The position numbers and the translations under genes are program-made. Under the pieces are notes generated by a model that saw nothing but the letters and a program-made list of their open reading frames with translations, did no database searches and was not told where the DNA came from. Of a stretch of DNA of 64,000 nt, positions 17,294-25,936 are shown piece by piece (positions within the stretch are counted from its first letter, which is position 1; the number at the start of each line of letters is the position of its first letter). The stretch lies in NCBI GenBank assembly GCA_905233585.1, contig CAJOFD010000006.1, forward strand, positions 1 to 64,000, written 5' to 3'. The stretch comes from an uncultured Bacteroidales bacterium (GTDB taxonomy: Bacteria > Bacteroidota > Bacteroidia > Bacteroidales > WCHB1-69).

Positions 17294-17305
17294 TTTTTGA
17301 GATAT

Positions 17306-17337
17306 AAAAAAAGACCGCTGTATTTTGGCGGTCTTTT
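17306..17337 (-). terminator. Terminator of rubrerythrin gene
   Basis: Minus-strand AAAAGACCGC / GCGGTCTTTT stem with a 9-base loop and a T-run, 17 bases after the stop. Confidence 0.85.
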
Positions 17338-17354
17338 GTGAAAAATGTAAATCC

Positions 17355-17906
17355 TTATTTTTTGAAATAGCGGTTAAATAAACCTTCAAAGCCTTTGCCG
17401 TGACGGGCTTCATCTTTTGCCATTTCATGTACGGTGTCATGAATAGCATCTAAATCCTGTGCTTTTGCATTGCGGGCAATTCTCATTTTGTCGTCACATG
17501 CCCCCGCTTCTGCATTCATACGTTTTTCGAGATTTGTTTTGGTGTCCCAAACAATATCACCGAGCAGTTCCGCAAATTTGGCGGCGTGTTCTGCTTCTTC
17601 CCAAGCATAACGTTTAAATGCCTCTGCAATTTCAGGATAGCCTTCTCTATCGGCTTGGCGACTCATCGCCAAATACATACCGACTTCTGAACATTCGGCA
17701 TTAAAATGAGCGTTCAAATCCTTTTTCATTTCTTCGGAACAATCTTTTGCAATACCGATAACATGTTCTGTAACAAAATTCAATGCTCCGGTTTCTTCTA
17801 ACAATTTGAATTTACTTTTGGGCACTTTGCATTGTGGACAAAAATCTGGTGCATCATCGCCTTCGTGAACATACCCGCAAACGGTACAAATAAATTTCTT
17901 TTTCAT
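17355..17906 (-). CDS. Reverse rubrerythrin (N-terminal rubredoxin domain)
   Basis: 183 aa. The rubredoxin-like domain is at the N-terminus (Cys7, Cys10, Cys23, Cys26), followed by the four-helix ferritin-like di-iron domain with EEAEH at 103-107 and DEARH at 165-169. This reversed order defines the peroxide-reducing reverse rubrerythrins known from clostridia and other anaerobes. It turns hydrogen peroxide into water with electrons from NAD(P)H via reductase and rubredoxin, probably the pair at 8.1-8.8 kb. It stands alone with its own promoter element and terminator. Length and motifs are complete. Confidence 0.94.
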   Translation of the reverse strand: MKKKFICTVCGYVHEGDDAPDFCPQCKVPKSKFKLLEETGALNFVTEHVIGIAKDCSEEMKKDLNAHFNAECSEVGMYLAMSRQADREGYPEIAEAFKRYAWEEAEHAAKFAELLGDIVWDTKTNLEKRMNAEAGACDDKMRIARNAKAQDLDAIHDTVHEMAKDEARHGKGFEGLFNRYFKK

Positions 17907-17971
17907 TTCTGCAAATTATTTGACATTAAAAATTAGTTTTATTTACATATATAGTATTATTTTTTCTAATA

Positions 17972-17999
17972 CAAATATACCATGTATATATTTTACAAA
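17972..17999 (-). promoter_or_regulatory. Promoter of rubrerythrin gene
   Basis: Minus-strand TATATTTG (17979-17972) with TTTG 16 bases upstream (17999-17996). Confidence 0.5.
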
Positions 18000-18114
18000 A
18001 ATATAAAAATATTACATATAAAAGTATTCTTTTCGAAATTTTTATAAAAAATATATTCACAAGCCAACAAAATAAAAATTGCATTTCAACGTTATTAAAA
18101 TAAAAATCAATCAA

Positions 18115-18438
18115 ATGGAAGATTTTTTCAAACATCAGTCTTGCAGTATAACTATTTGCGACAAACAAGGTATTGTTCTTTATATGAACGAGCGTGCCGT
18201 CAATACTTTTGGCGACAAACGGGGTGAAAATCTTTATGCCTGCCACCCTCCTCACGCCATCGCTAAAATCAATCAAATGTTACTTGACGGTAGTGACAAC
18301 TGTTATACCATAGAAAAAAACGGGGTAAAAAAAATGATATTCCAAACTCCATGGAAAAACAATGAGGGAGAGATTTGCGGATTGATTGAATATTCTTTCG
18401 TTATTCCGTTTGAAATGCCTCACTATGTGAGAAAATAA
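18115..18438 (+). CDS. Single PAS-domain protein
   Basis: 107 aa from the ATG at 18115, preferred over a TTG at 18079. The chain is one PAS domain: SITICDKQGIVLYMNERAV, then an AAxxCHPPHA-like helix with a CHP motif (Cys42-His43), an EKNGVKKMIFQTPW strand pair and a GLIEYSFVIPFEMPHYVR end. PAS domains of this kind sense small ligands or redox state. There is no kinase or output domain, so it would need a partner. It is 7 bases upstream of the di-haem peroxidase gene and probably co-transcribed with it. Confidence 0.8.
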   Translation: MEDFFKHQSCSITICDKQGIVLYMNERAVNTFGDKRGENLYACHPPHAIAKINQMLLDGSDNCYTIEKNGVKKMIFQTPWKNNEGEICGLIEYSFVIPFEMPHYVRK

Positions 18439-18445
18439 GTTTGCG

Positions 18446-19573
18446 GTGAGAAGGCTTCTCTACATACTGATTATCATAATTTTATCAACGTCTTGCCATA
18501 AGCCTAAACCCGAAGAGCAATTCCATACTACACCCTATAATTTAACAATTCCGCCTTTTTTCCCGACTAAAACCAACATTCCACAAGACAATCCGCTGAC
18601 TATAGAAGGCGTTAAATTGGGACGGTATTTATTTTATGATACCCGTTTGCGGGGCTATCTTGGTACAAATCAAGATTCTATGATGAGTTGTGCATCGTGC
18701 CATTTGCAAAAAAATGCTTTTGTCTGCGGCATTGACCACCCCAAATACATCAACGGCAAAACTTTCGGAATAACAGGTATTCCGACCAATCACAATATGA
18801 TGCCTTTGTTCAATTTAATATTCAACAACAATGGTTATTTGTGGAATGGATTTGTCAATCAATCCAATGCTGCTTATCAAAATTTGGAAGATATTGTCCG
18901 AATGGCAATCTTGGCAGAAGATGAAATATATACTACCGAAGAACGTTGCACCAAAGCCATTGCAAGTATAGCCATCTATCCGCCGATGTTCAAAGCAGCA
19001 TTTGGAACTGAAGATGTTACGATGGACAGAATATGCAAGGCAATTGCCCAATTTTTAAGAACATTGGTTTCCGCCAACTCCAGATTCGACAAATACATTC
19101 GCGGGGAGTTGCAACTTTCTGATGATGAATTGCAAGGTTTTGTTCTTTTTACCACCGAAGAAGGTGCGGATTGTTTCCATTGTCACGGTAATGACGGAAA
19201 TTTATTGATGACAACCAATTTGTTTTATAACAATGGATTGGATTCTATCTTTACAGATAATCACGACAGGTTTTCCGTTACCCGACAATCCAAAGACCAT
19301 GGGGCATATCGGGCTCCATCTTTACGCAACATAGCCCTCACGGCACCCTATATGCATGACGGAAGATACAAATCATTGGAAGAAGTAATTGATTTTTATA
19401 GTGATAGTGTAAAAAATACACCTTATACCCACCCGCTTATGCACCACGCTCATCAAAAAGGCGTACAACTTACTCCAATAGAAAAACGTCAACTCAAAGC
19501 ATTTTTGAATTGTTTGACAGATGAGGATTTTATACAAAATCCCGATTTTTCAAAACCTGCTGAACTACCTTAA
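18446..19573 (+). CDS. Di-haem cytochrome c peroxidase (MauG family), lipoprotein
   Basis: 375 aa from a GTG start, chosen because it gives a lipoprotein signal with Cys17 in STSC. Two haem c sites are visible: CASCH at 82-86 and CFHCH at 243-247. A PYMHDG motif at 301-306 could supply the distal Met303 ligand of the high-potential haem. The family reduces hydrogen peroxide in the periplasm with electrons from a c-type cytochrome or quinol chain; Bacteroidota members are often membrane-anchored. Its last four bases overlap the stop of the convergent DUF2851 gene. Peroxidase rather than another MauG activity is likely but not proven. Confidence 0.92.
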   Translation: MRRLLYILIIIILSTSCHKPKPEEQFHTTPYNLTIPPFFPTKTNIPQDNPLTIEGVKLGRYLFYDTRLRGYLGTNQDSMMSCASCHLQKNAFVCGIDHPKYINGKTFGITGIPTNHNMMPLFNLIFNNNGYLWNGFVNQSNAAYQNLEDIVRMAILAEDEIYTTEERCTKAIASIAIYPPMFKAAFGTEDVTMDRICKAIAQFLRTLVSANSRFDKYIRGELQLSDDELQGFVLFTTEEGADCFHCHGNDGNLLMTTNLFYNNGLDSIFTDNHDRFSVTRQSKDHGAYRAPSLRNIALTAPYMHDGRYKSLEEVIDFYSDSVKNTPYTHPLMHHAHQKGVQLTPIEKRQLKAFLNCLTDEDFIQNPDFSKPAELP

Positions 19574-20847
19574 TTTTTCAATAGATGAATGCCTATTCCA
19601 CATTGTAAACAATGCCTTGGTTTACAATATGATTCATACAATTCTATCAATGCTTGGGATTGTAAGGCATTGTTAAAATCTTTGCGTAAGCAAGTATAAT
19701 ATTTTACTATCTGATTATTTTCCAATGGAATTGATTCATACAACGTAATCACCTTGTTTTTTAAGCCAGTGTCATTTTGCCAAGATGCATAGGCAAACAA
19801 AAACGGTAATATGGCATTTATAATCAAAGAATTAATCGAAGATTTCCCCAATCTCTTTTTTGATTTTTGTTTGGCAGGCACATCAAAACGGAAATGTGTA
19901 TCCCAATAAGCAGAAGCCGTTACAGAAAACAATCTTTCAATATCTTCTATTGTATTCATCTCCAATATCTTTGACAATAAGGCTGTTGACTGATGTACCA
20001 AAGCCGCCATTTGAGCCAAACGGATATGCGGTTGCCCGCTAGGATACAAACGTGCCCAATGCCACATGGCATAATCACAAGCAGGCTGCAATTTGAATTT
20101 GGATTGTAAAAAACGATATTCTTTCTGTAATTGTTGCGGATAATCATCTGCAAAACTGCCCTCCAACAGACCGGCTTGCCCTAAAAACAAAGACTCTATT
20201 TGCAAAAGAGAATCTTTTTGTTTTGCTAAAATATTCAAATTCAACGATTTTGCAACCATCAACATCGGTTCTGCATTTGTTTTAAAGCCAAAAGATTTCG
20301 CTATGATATGATAAAAGACTTCTTCCTTATGAAAAACATTGCTTTTAAGTTCTTTTTCAATATGTTGTGTACGTTTTTCCAATCTATCCAACATCAATCT
20401 GTCTAACCACGCAAAACAACGAAAAGAATCCACTTCTGCAAAACGATTTTGACAAACTATCGTATGAGTTGATTCCATATATTGTCGATATTCTGTTATC
20501 AATGAAGTATTGATGAGATTTTTCAGTTCTAAAGTTGGAACAGCAACTCCATTTTTATCATAAACAGGCACATCATACTGATATACAACATGTAAAACAA
20601 CATTATTGTAGGCATCATCTTGACTATGCTTATGTTTATTCCAATCAGAAGATTTGATATGTAATTCTACCGAACCAGCCCATAGGGTGTGGGCAATTCT
20701 AATTTTAGCACGAAGAAAATCGGGACCGCTATTGTTATTTTCCTCGCCAATGCTTAATATATCTACTGATTCACCTTCAATAGTTTGCAAAGAACAACTA
20801 TTGAACAGTCTGTATTTCCAAATATATTGTAGTAATTTTTCATCCAT
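19570..20847 (-). CDS. DUF2851 family protein
   Basis: 425 aa. The N-terminus (LLQYIWKYRLF, then NSGPDFLRAKI and WAGSVELHIKSSDW) and the HsqDDAYNNVVLHVVY motif match the DUF2851 family, which is nearly confined to Bacteroidota. The conserved Asp, Glu and Lys residues in the GPDF, SVELHIKSSDW pattern recall PD-(D/E)xK nucleases, but no activity is known to me. The C-terminus has a CLQCGIG pair of cysteines (CxxC). It follows the SDR gene by 6 bases, in a permease-SDR-DUF2851 run, and ends against the peroxidase gene with a 4-base convergent overlap. Confidence 0.88.
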   Translation of the reverse strand: MDEKLLQYIWKYRLFNSCSLQTIEGESVDILSIGEENNNSGPDFLRAKIRIAHTLWAGSVELHIKSSDWNKHKHSQDDAYNNVVLHVVYQYDVPVYDKNGVAVPTLELKNLINTSLITEYRQYMESTHTIVCQNRFAEVDSFRCFAWLDRLMLDRLEKRTQHIEKELKSNVFHKEEVFYHIIAKSFGFKTNAEPMLMVAKSLNLNILAKQKDSLLQIESLFLGQAGLLEGSFADDYPQQLQKEYRFLQSKFKLQPACDYAMWHWARLYPSGQPHIRLAQMAALVHQSTALLSKILEMNTIEDIERLFSVTASAYWDTHFRFDVPAKQKSKKRLGKSSINSLIINAILPFLFAYASWQNDTGLKNKVITLYESIPLENNQIVKYYTCLRKDFNNALQSQALIELYESYCKPRHCLQCGIGIHLLKN

Positions 20848-20853
20848 AAGAAT

Positions 20854-21603
20854 CTATTTTTTATGGAAATGCAAGGCGTTGGCTTGAGACAGACAAGTTA
20901 CCGTCAAATCGTTGATACAAACATGTTGGGGCATAGCAACCAAATAAGCAACAATATCGGCAATATCATCTCCTGAAAGCGGTTGATACCCTTTATAAAC
21001 ATTGTCCGCTTTTTCCTTATCGCCATGAAAACGGACAAGAGAGAATTCTGTTTCGGCAGCTCCAGGGCATATCTGACTGACTTTTATTCCGTATGGCAAC
21101 ATATCTATACGCATTGCTTTGCTAATAGCATCTACCGCATGTTTGGTGGCACAATACACATTTCCGTTGGGATAAACATCTTTGCCCGCCACAGACCCGA
21201 TATTGATAATATGACCGCATCGGCGTTCTATCATCAATGGGGCAATCAAACGGCTGACATAAAGCAAACCCTTGACATTTGTATCTATCATACGGTTCCA
21301 ATCATCAAAACTTCCCTCTTGAATAGTACCCAGACCTGCAGCCAGACCGGCATTGTTCACCAAAACATCAATCTCTTTCCATTGTTCCGGCAATGCATCT
21401 ATTGCATTTTTCACAGCGTCTGCATCTCTGACATCATAATTGGACACCCGGACATCTACGCCCTTGGCTTTTAGTTCTTTTTCCAAATCCGACAAACGTT
21501 CTTTTCTTCTGCCGGTAATAATCAGATTGTAACCTTCTTTTGCCAAACGGCGGGCTATAGACAAGCCAAAACCGCTTGTCGCTCCTGTAATATATGCTAT
21601 CAT
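20854..21603 (-). CDS. Short-chain dehydrogenase/reductase (YdfG-like)
   Basis: 249 aa. Classical SDR layout: TGATSGFG nucleotide motif at 6-13, NNAG at 83-86, and catalytic Ser137, Tyr150 and Lys154 in the YCATK context. The arginines after strand 2 (TGRRKER) suggest NADP(H). The closest named group by pattern is YdfG, which acts on 3-hydroxy acids such as serine and 3-hydroxypropionate, but substrate cannot be inferred safely. It lies between the permease gene (11-base gap) and DUF2851 (6-base gap). Confidence 0.93.
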   Translation of the reverse strand: MIAYITGATSGFGLSIARRLAKEGYNLIITGRRKERLSDLEKELKAKGVDVRVSNYDVRDADAVKNAIDALPEQWKEIDVLVNNAGLAAGLGTIQEGSFDDWNRMIDTNVKGLLYVSRLIAPLMIERRCGHIINIGSVAGKDVYPNGNVYCATKHAVDAISKAMRIDMLPYGIKVSQICPGAAETEFSLVRFHGDKEKADNVYKGYQPLSGDDIADIVAYLVAMPQHVCINDLTVTCLSQANALHFHKK

Positions 21604-21614
21604 AATTGTTTTTC

Positions 21615-22727
21615 TTATACTGCTCTGCTTTTATAAAATAAAATTGTTACCGCATTAGTTACAAATGCAAATATGGAAATTCCCAACAAATAAAAACGCA
21701 TGTCAAACAAAGAACTTCCTTTCAAGATAATACTTCTTAATATTGAAATATAATGAGCAATCGGATTGACTAAATTGATAATTTGTGCCCAAGTCGGCAT
21801 ACTTTCCAATGGCGTGAACAAACCGCTCAAAAGAATAAAGGCAATGAAAAAGAAAATCAAAACAAACATCGATTGCACCTGATTTTCAGCAAAAATACTA
21901 ACCATAAAACCTAAACCCAACATGGCTAACAAAAAAATGGCTGTCAAAAGCAACAAAGCTGCAATAGACCCTTGAACACTAATGCCAAACACACCATACA
22001 TGATTAATAATCCGACGGCAAATTCAACCATACCAATCAACCAAAATGACATCATTTTACCTGTAAAAAACTGCATTTTGGTAATAGGAGTAATATTTAT
22101 TTGTTCTATTGTACCTAATTCTTTTTCCCTTACAATATTCAAGGTAGAAAGCATGGCACCTATCATACTCACCAGAACGGCTAATATACCCGGTACAAAA
22201 ATGTTCTTATAGTCCATTTTTTCATTAAACCAATAACTTGTCATTACAGTTATTTGCTGCCCGTCATAGGAAGCATTCCCTTGTTTGGAAATTGTTTGGA
22301 AATAATCTGTAAACAATTGCTGCAAATACGCGACACCGATAGAGGCTTTCATACTATTCACAGCATTGGCAGTTATATTTATATCAGGTTGTTCTCCCCG
22401 ATAAAGTTGGGCTTCACAATTAGGGGGGATTTCGATAAGAATATCCACTTTGTTTTTTTTCATAGCCAATTCCCCGTCTTTTGCCGAACGGATATCGGGA
22501 ACTAATTTAAAATATTGCGAGCCTAAAAATGCACTTTCTATTCCTCGGGAAAAAGATGTTCTATCATGATCAACAATGGCGATATCCAAACTTTTTATTT
22601 CCATATCTGCAGCAAATGGAAATATCAACATTTCTGCTAATGGCAAGAAAGTAACCAATTTCCACAATATAGGATTGCGGAAAATCTGTAACAATTCTTT
22701 TTTTATTAAAATTAATATAGTTCTCAC
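21615..22727 (-). CDS. ABC-2 type transporter permease, orphan
   Basis: 370 aa from the GTG at 22727. A TTG at 22766 is also open, but it falls inside the perfect palindrome that terminates buk, so the later start is preferred. One N-terminal membrane segment (after LLQIFRNPILW), a long extracytoplasmic part with VDHDRTSFSRGIESAFLGSQYF, and five C-terminal segments match the YhhJ/YbhR class of permeases, which partner an ATPase and an HlyD-like adaptor in drug or metabolite export. No ATPase, adaptor or second permease gene is next to it, so partners must be elsewhere or lost. Confidence 0.88.
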   Translation of the reverse strand: MRTILILIKKELLQIFRNPILWKLVTFLPLAEMLIFPFAADMEIKSLDIAIVDHDRTSFSRGIESAFLGSQYFKLVPDIRSAKDGELAMKKNKVDILIEIPPNCEAQLYRGEQPDINITANAVNSMKASIGVAYLQQLFTDYFQTISKQGNASYDGQQITVMTSYWFNEKMDYKNIFVPGILAVLVSMIGAMLSTLNIVREKELGTIEQINITPITKMQFFTGKMMSFWLIGMVEFAVGLLIMYGVFGISVQGSIAALLLLTAIFLLAMLGLGFMVSIFAENQVQSMFVLIFFFIAFILLSGLFTPLESMPTWAQIINLVNPIAHYISILRSIILKGSSLFDMRFYLLGISIFAFVTNAVTILFYKSRAV

Positions 22728-22734
22728 TTCCCCC

Positions 22735-22770
22735 AAAAAATGATTTGGCAAGAATATTCTTGCCAAATCA
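22735..22770 (-). terminator. Terminator of buk, perfect 30-bp palindrome
   Basis: A perfect palindrome at 22741-22770 (TTGGCAAGAATATTCTTGCCAA core) begins 17 bases after the buk stop, followed on the minus strand by six T (22740-22735). Confidence 0.85.
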
Positions 22771-22787
22771 AATAAAAGTTTTTATTT

Positions 22788-23903
22788 TTAGTATTCTCTA
22801 CAGGGGATTTCGCCCTTTATCATCAGAATAACATTATAAGCTAAGGCTTCATTTTCGTTTTCACCCGGGAATACTTCTATTGGAGCAATATGTTGCACTC
22901 TTTCTTTAATCTTGGCAACAAATGGTTTGCCATATGCCATTCCACCTGTTAAAAGGATTGCATCAACTTTGCCTTTCAACACTGTTGAAGCAGCACCTAT
23001 TTCCTTACAAATTTGATAAGCCATAGCGGAATCGTAAAAATCGGCTTCTTTATCACCAGCCTTAATTCTATTTTCTACTTCAAGAGCATCGTTTGTGCCA
23101 AGATAAGCCACAAACCCACCCTTGCCTGTAACCATTTGCTTCAATTGATCTTTTGTATATTCTCCGCTGAAACAAGCATTGATAACAGAAATGACAGGTA
23201 ATGAACCGCTACGTTCAGGAGAAAAAGGACCATCTCCGTTCAAGGCCTGATTAACATCTATAACTTGACCGCCTTGATGTACGCCTATACTAATACCCCC
23301 ACCCATGTGAACAACAATCAAATTCAAATCTTCGTATTTTTTATTGTTTCTTTTAGCATAAATACGAGATACCATTTTTTGATTCAAGGCATGGAAAATA
23401 GGATTACGTACAAATGCAGGGTGTCCGCTTATTTTAGCAATTGGAGCCATTTCGTCCACAACACCGGGGTCTGCAATATAGGCAGTATCTAAACCAATAG
23501 ATTTAGCAATATCCAAGGCTATCAAACCACCAAGGTTACAAGCATGTTCACCAGCAATACCTATTGTTAAATCATGCACCATTGCATCATTTACTTTGTA
23601 AATGCCAGAGGGAATACTTTTGACCAAACCACCTCTACCGATTACATAATCCATTTCATTAACATCAATATTATTTGCTGCCAATTCGTCAAATATCACC
23701 TGTTTACGAAAAGCATATTGGTCTGCTATACGTTTAAACGACTTTATTGTTTCCGAACTATGTTTGATGTTTTTCGAAAAAATCGTGTTTATCCCTTTGA
23801 CTTCATCTGCAACAGTTGTATCCAACTCCATTACAGATGTTTTTGTTGAGGTTGAACCCGGGTTGATAACCAAAACTTTTGCTTTCTTTACGTTATCTGC
23901 CAT
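22788..23903 (-). CDS. buk: Butyrate kinase
   Basis: 371 aa. Acetate/propionate-kinase fold: phosphate motif NPGSTSTK at 14-21, VHMGGGISIGVH and a DGPFSPERSG segment, then a C-terminal LTGGMAYGKPF nucleotide motif. It interconverts butyryl-phosphate plus ADP with butyrate plus ATP, or the branched-chain counterparts. Phosphate butyryltransferase (ptb), usually beside it, is absent here, so the acyl-phosphate donor enzyme must be elsewhere. It has its own promoter element (23965-23972) and a strong terminator. A branched-chain fatty acid kinase is the main alternative. Confidence 0.94.
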   Translation of the reverse strand: MADNVKKAKVLVINPGSTSTKTSVMELDTTVADEVKGINTIFSKNIKHSSETIKSFKRIADQYAFRKQVIFDELAANNIDVNEMDYVIGRGGLVKSIPSGIYKVNDAMVHDLTIGIAGEHACNLGGLIALDIAKSIGLDTAYIADPGVVDEMAPIAKISGHPAFVRNPIFHALNQKMVSRIYAKRNNKKYEDLNLIVVHMGGGISIGVHQGGQVIDVNQALNGDGPFSPERSGSLPVISVINACFSGEYTKDQLKQMVTGKGGFVAYLGTNDALEVENRIKAGDKEADFYDSAMAYQICKEIGAASTVLKGKVDAILLTGGMAYGKPFVAKIKERVQHIAPIEVFPGENENEALAYNVILMIKGEIPCREY

Positions 23904-23964
23904 ATTTTCTTTTTTTATAGTTTGTATTAATATTAAAATTCTATGTTTGTATGAAATTCTTTGA

Positions 23965-23972
23965 CAAAAGTA
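23965..23972 (-). promoter_or_regulatory. TAnnTTTG element, buk
   Basis: Minus-strand TACTTTTG lies 61 bases before the buk ATG. No -33 box was seen. Confidence 0.45.
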
Positions 23973-24127
23973 TAAAAAAAAATTTATTTTTAAGGGATTT
24001 CCCCTAAAAAAGTATTTAACCGTTTTCGGCTTATCGATATTTTAATAGTATATTATTTATCAAATATTTAAGTTTATTTTAAGATAAACTATTAACAAAA
24101 AAACGCTTAATAAGATTTATTTTGATG

Positions 24128-25936
24128 CTATTGGAAAGATTGTTCTTTGACCATTTGAGCATAAAAACCATTTTGTTCAAGCATTTGTTTATGTGTTCCT
24201 TGTTCCACCACTTTCCCGCTATCCAGCACCAAAATATGGTCAGCATTCACAATGGTGGACAATCGATGAGCAATAATGATACAAGTCTTATTTTCAGACA
24301 ACCTGTCAATAGCCTCTTGCACCAGTTGTTCAGACTGGGAATCCAAAGCAGAAGTAGCTTCGTCCATAATAAGAATGGGAGCATTTTTCAATAAAGCCCT
24401 TGCTATGCTCAGGCGTTGCTTTTGTCCTCCAGAAAGTTTATTGCCCATATCACCGACATTGGTGGACAATCCCTCTTCTGTTTGCAATACAAAATCATAA
24501 GCATTGGCAGTTTTCAGTGCGGCAATCACCTCATTTTCCGATGCAGGAGTATTCAGTTTTACGTTATTGTAAATAGTATCATTAAACATAATACTATCTT
24601 GCGAAATAACACCGAACAAAGCACGCAAACTATCTATTGATAAATTCTGAATATTTTTCCCGTCAATAAGTATTTCGCCTTGTTCTATATCATAATATCG
24701 CAACAACAAATCCACAATAGTTGTTTTACCCACACCCGATTTGCCGCAAACAGCCACTTTTTGCCCTTTAAATATGGTAAAATCAACATCGGTTAAAACT
24801 GATTGTTTTTTGTAACCAAAGACAATATGTTTAAACTCTATCTTATCTCGAAAATCGGCAATAGTTTCACCCACATTTTGTTGCGTTTCAGCTACGGACA
24901 ACAATTCCTCTATTCTATCCATGGAGGCGGTTCCCTTTTTTATATTCGCCAACGAATCTACTATTGACTTAATCGGATTGATTATCTGAGTGAATAAAAC
25001 AATATAAGTAATAAACATTTCGGCAGAAAATGGATTTTGCTTATCCAACACCGCCACCGAACCCGTCAAGAGAATGATTACAACCATAATTGTTCCTAAA
25101 AACTCGCCTGTAGGAGAGGATAAATCTCTCATTCTTGCCGTTTTTATAAACAATTTAGTATATATTTGATTGATTGCTGCAAATGTCTGTTGTCTATTGG
25201 CAATCGCATTAAAGGCTTTGATAACACGCAAAGCATAAATGGACTCTTCTATCCTGCCCGTCATATCAGCCTGTTTTTCTTTCAAATCTTTGGAACTCGA
25301 CTTCAACTTGCGTTGTATTTTACTAATAATAAAACCAACCAACGGAAAAGCCACAAAAACGAATAAGGTTAATTTTATATTTATAAAAAACAATGCTCCA
25401 ATATAGAACAAAATCACCAAAGGATAATTCAACAAACTTTGCATGGCCTCTAATACTGACATATCCAATTCCTGTACATCATTTACAGCACGGGAAATAA
25501 TATCTCCTTTTTTGTGTGTGGCAAAATACGAAAGTGGCAAATGCAAAATTTTTGTATAAAATCTCAACCGATATTGCTCCACCAACGACACACGAATATG
25601 TGTATATAGCCATAGCGATAAATAAGCAAAACATTTACACAAGAAAAACGATACAAAGACAACAGACAACAACAACAGCAAGGCGGGAACTATACCATAA
25701 GCCGTTTCAAATTGTTCCAAATAATATTGTGCCATCTGCAACAAACTATCCGAAGACATACTCCAAGTAGGTTTTTCAACGATGGTTTCTTGATTAAATA
25801 TCAAAGATAAAAAAGGAGCCAATACGGAAATGGAAAACAATGACAGTATGGTTGATAGTATATTGCACAATACCACTATCAACATTTTGAACAAATGCGG
25901 TTTGAATAAACTTGATATTTTTTTTGTATCACTCAT
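24128..25936 (-). CDS. ABC exporter, fused membrane and ATPase domains (MsbA-like)
   Basis: 602 aa from the ATG at 25936. Six-helix membrane domain (about 15-330), then the ATPase: Walker A GKSGVGKT at 398-405, Q-loop VISQDS, signature LSGGQ at 501-505, Walker B ILIMDE at 521-526, and the H-loop IAHRLS at 555-560. Homodimeric exporters of this type flip lipids such as lipid A core or export drugs or peptides. The ATG shares one base with the stop of the preceding lipoprotein gene, which points to translational coupling. Substrate is unknown; MsbA-type lipid flipping is a reasonable guess from layout. Confidence 0.93.
   Translation of the reverse strand: MSDTKKISSLFKPHLFKMLIVVLCNILSTILSLFSISVLAPFLSLIFNQETIVEKPTWSMSSDSLLQMAQYYLEQFETAYGIVPALLLLLSVVFVSFFLCKCFAYLSLWLYTHIRVSLVEQYRLRFYTKILHLPLSYFATHKKGDIISRAVNDVQELDMSVLEAMQSLLNYPLVILFYIGALFFINIKLTLFVFVAFPLVGFIISKIQRKLKSSSKDLKEKQADMTGRIEESIYALRVIKAFNAIANRQQTFAAINQIYTKLFIKTARMRDLSSPTGEFLGTIMVVIILLTGSVAVLDKQNPFSAEMFITYIVLFTQIINPIKSIVDSLANIKKGTASMDRIEELLSVAETQQNVGETIADFRDKIEFKHIVFGYKKQSVLTDVDFTIFKGQKVAVCGKSGVGKTTIVDLLLRYYDIEQGEILIDGKNIQNLSIDSLRALFGVISQDSIMFNDTIYNNVKLNTPASENEVIAALKTANAYDFVLQTEEGLSTNVGDMGNKLSGGQKQRLSIARALLKNAPILIMDEATSALDSQSEQLVQEAIDRLSENKTCIIIAHRLSTIVNADHILVLDSGKVVEQGTHKQMLEQNGFYAQMVKEQSFQ

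Noticed and set aside
24071-24090. AT-rich palindrome after the ABC exporter as a terminator
   Set aside because: The stem is nearly all A-T and no clear T-run follows at a proper distance; too weak to call.
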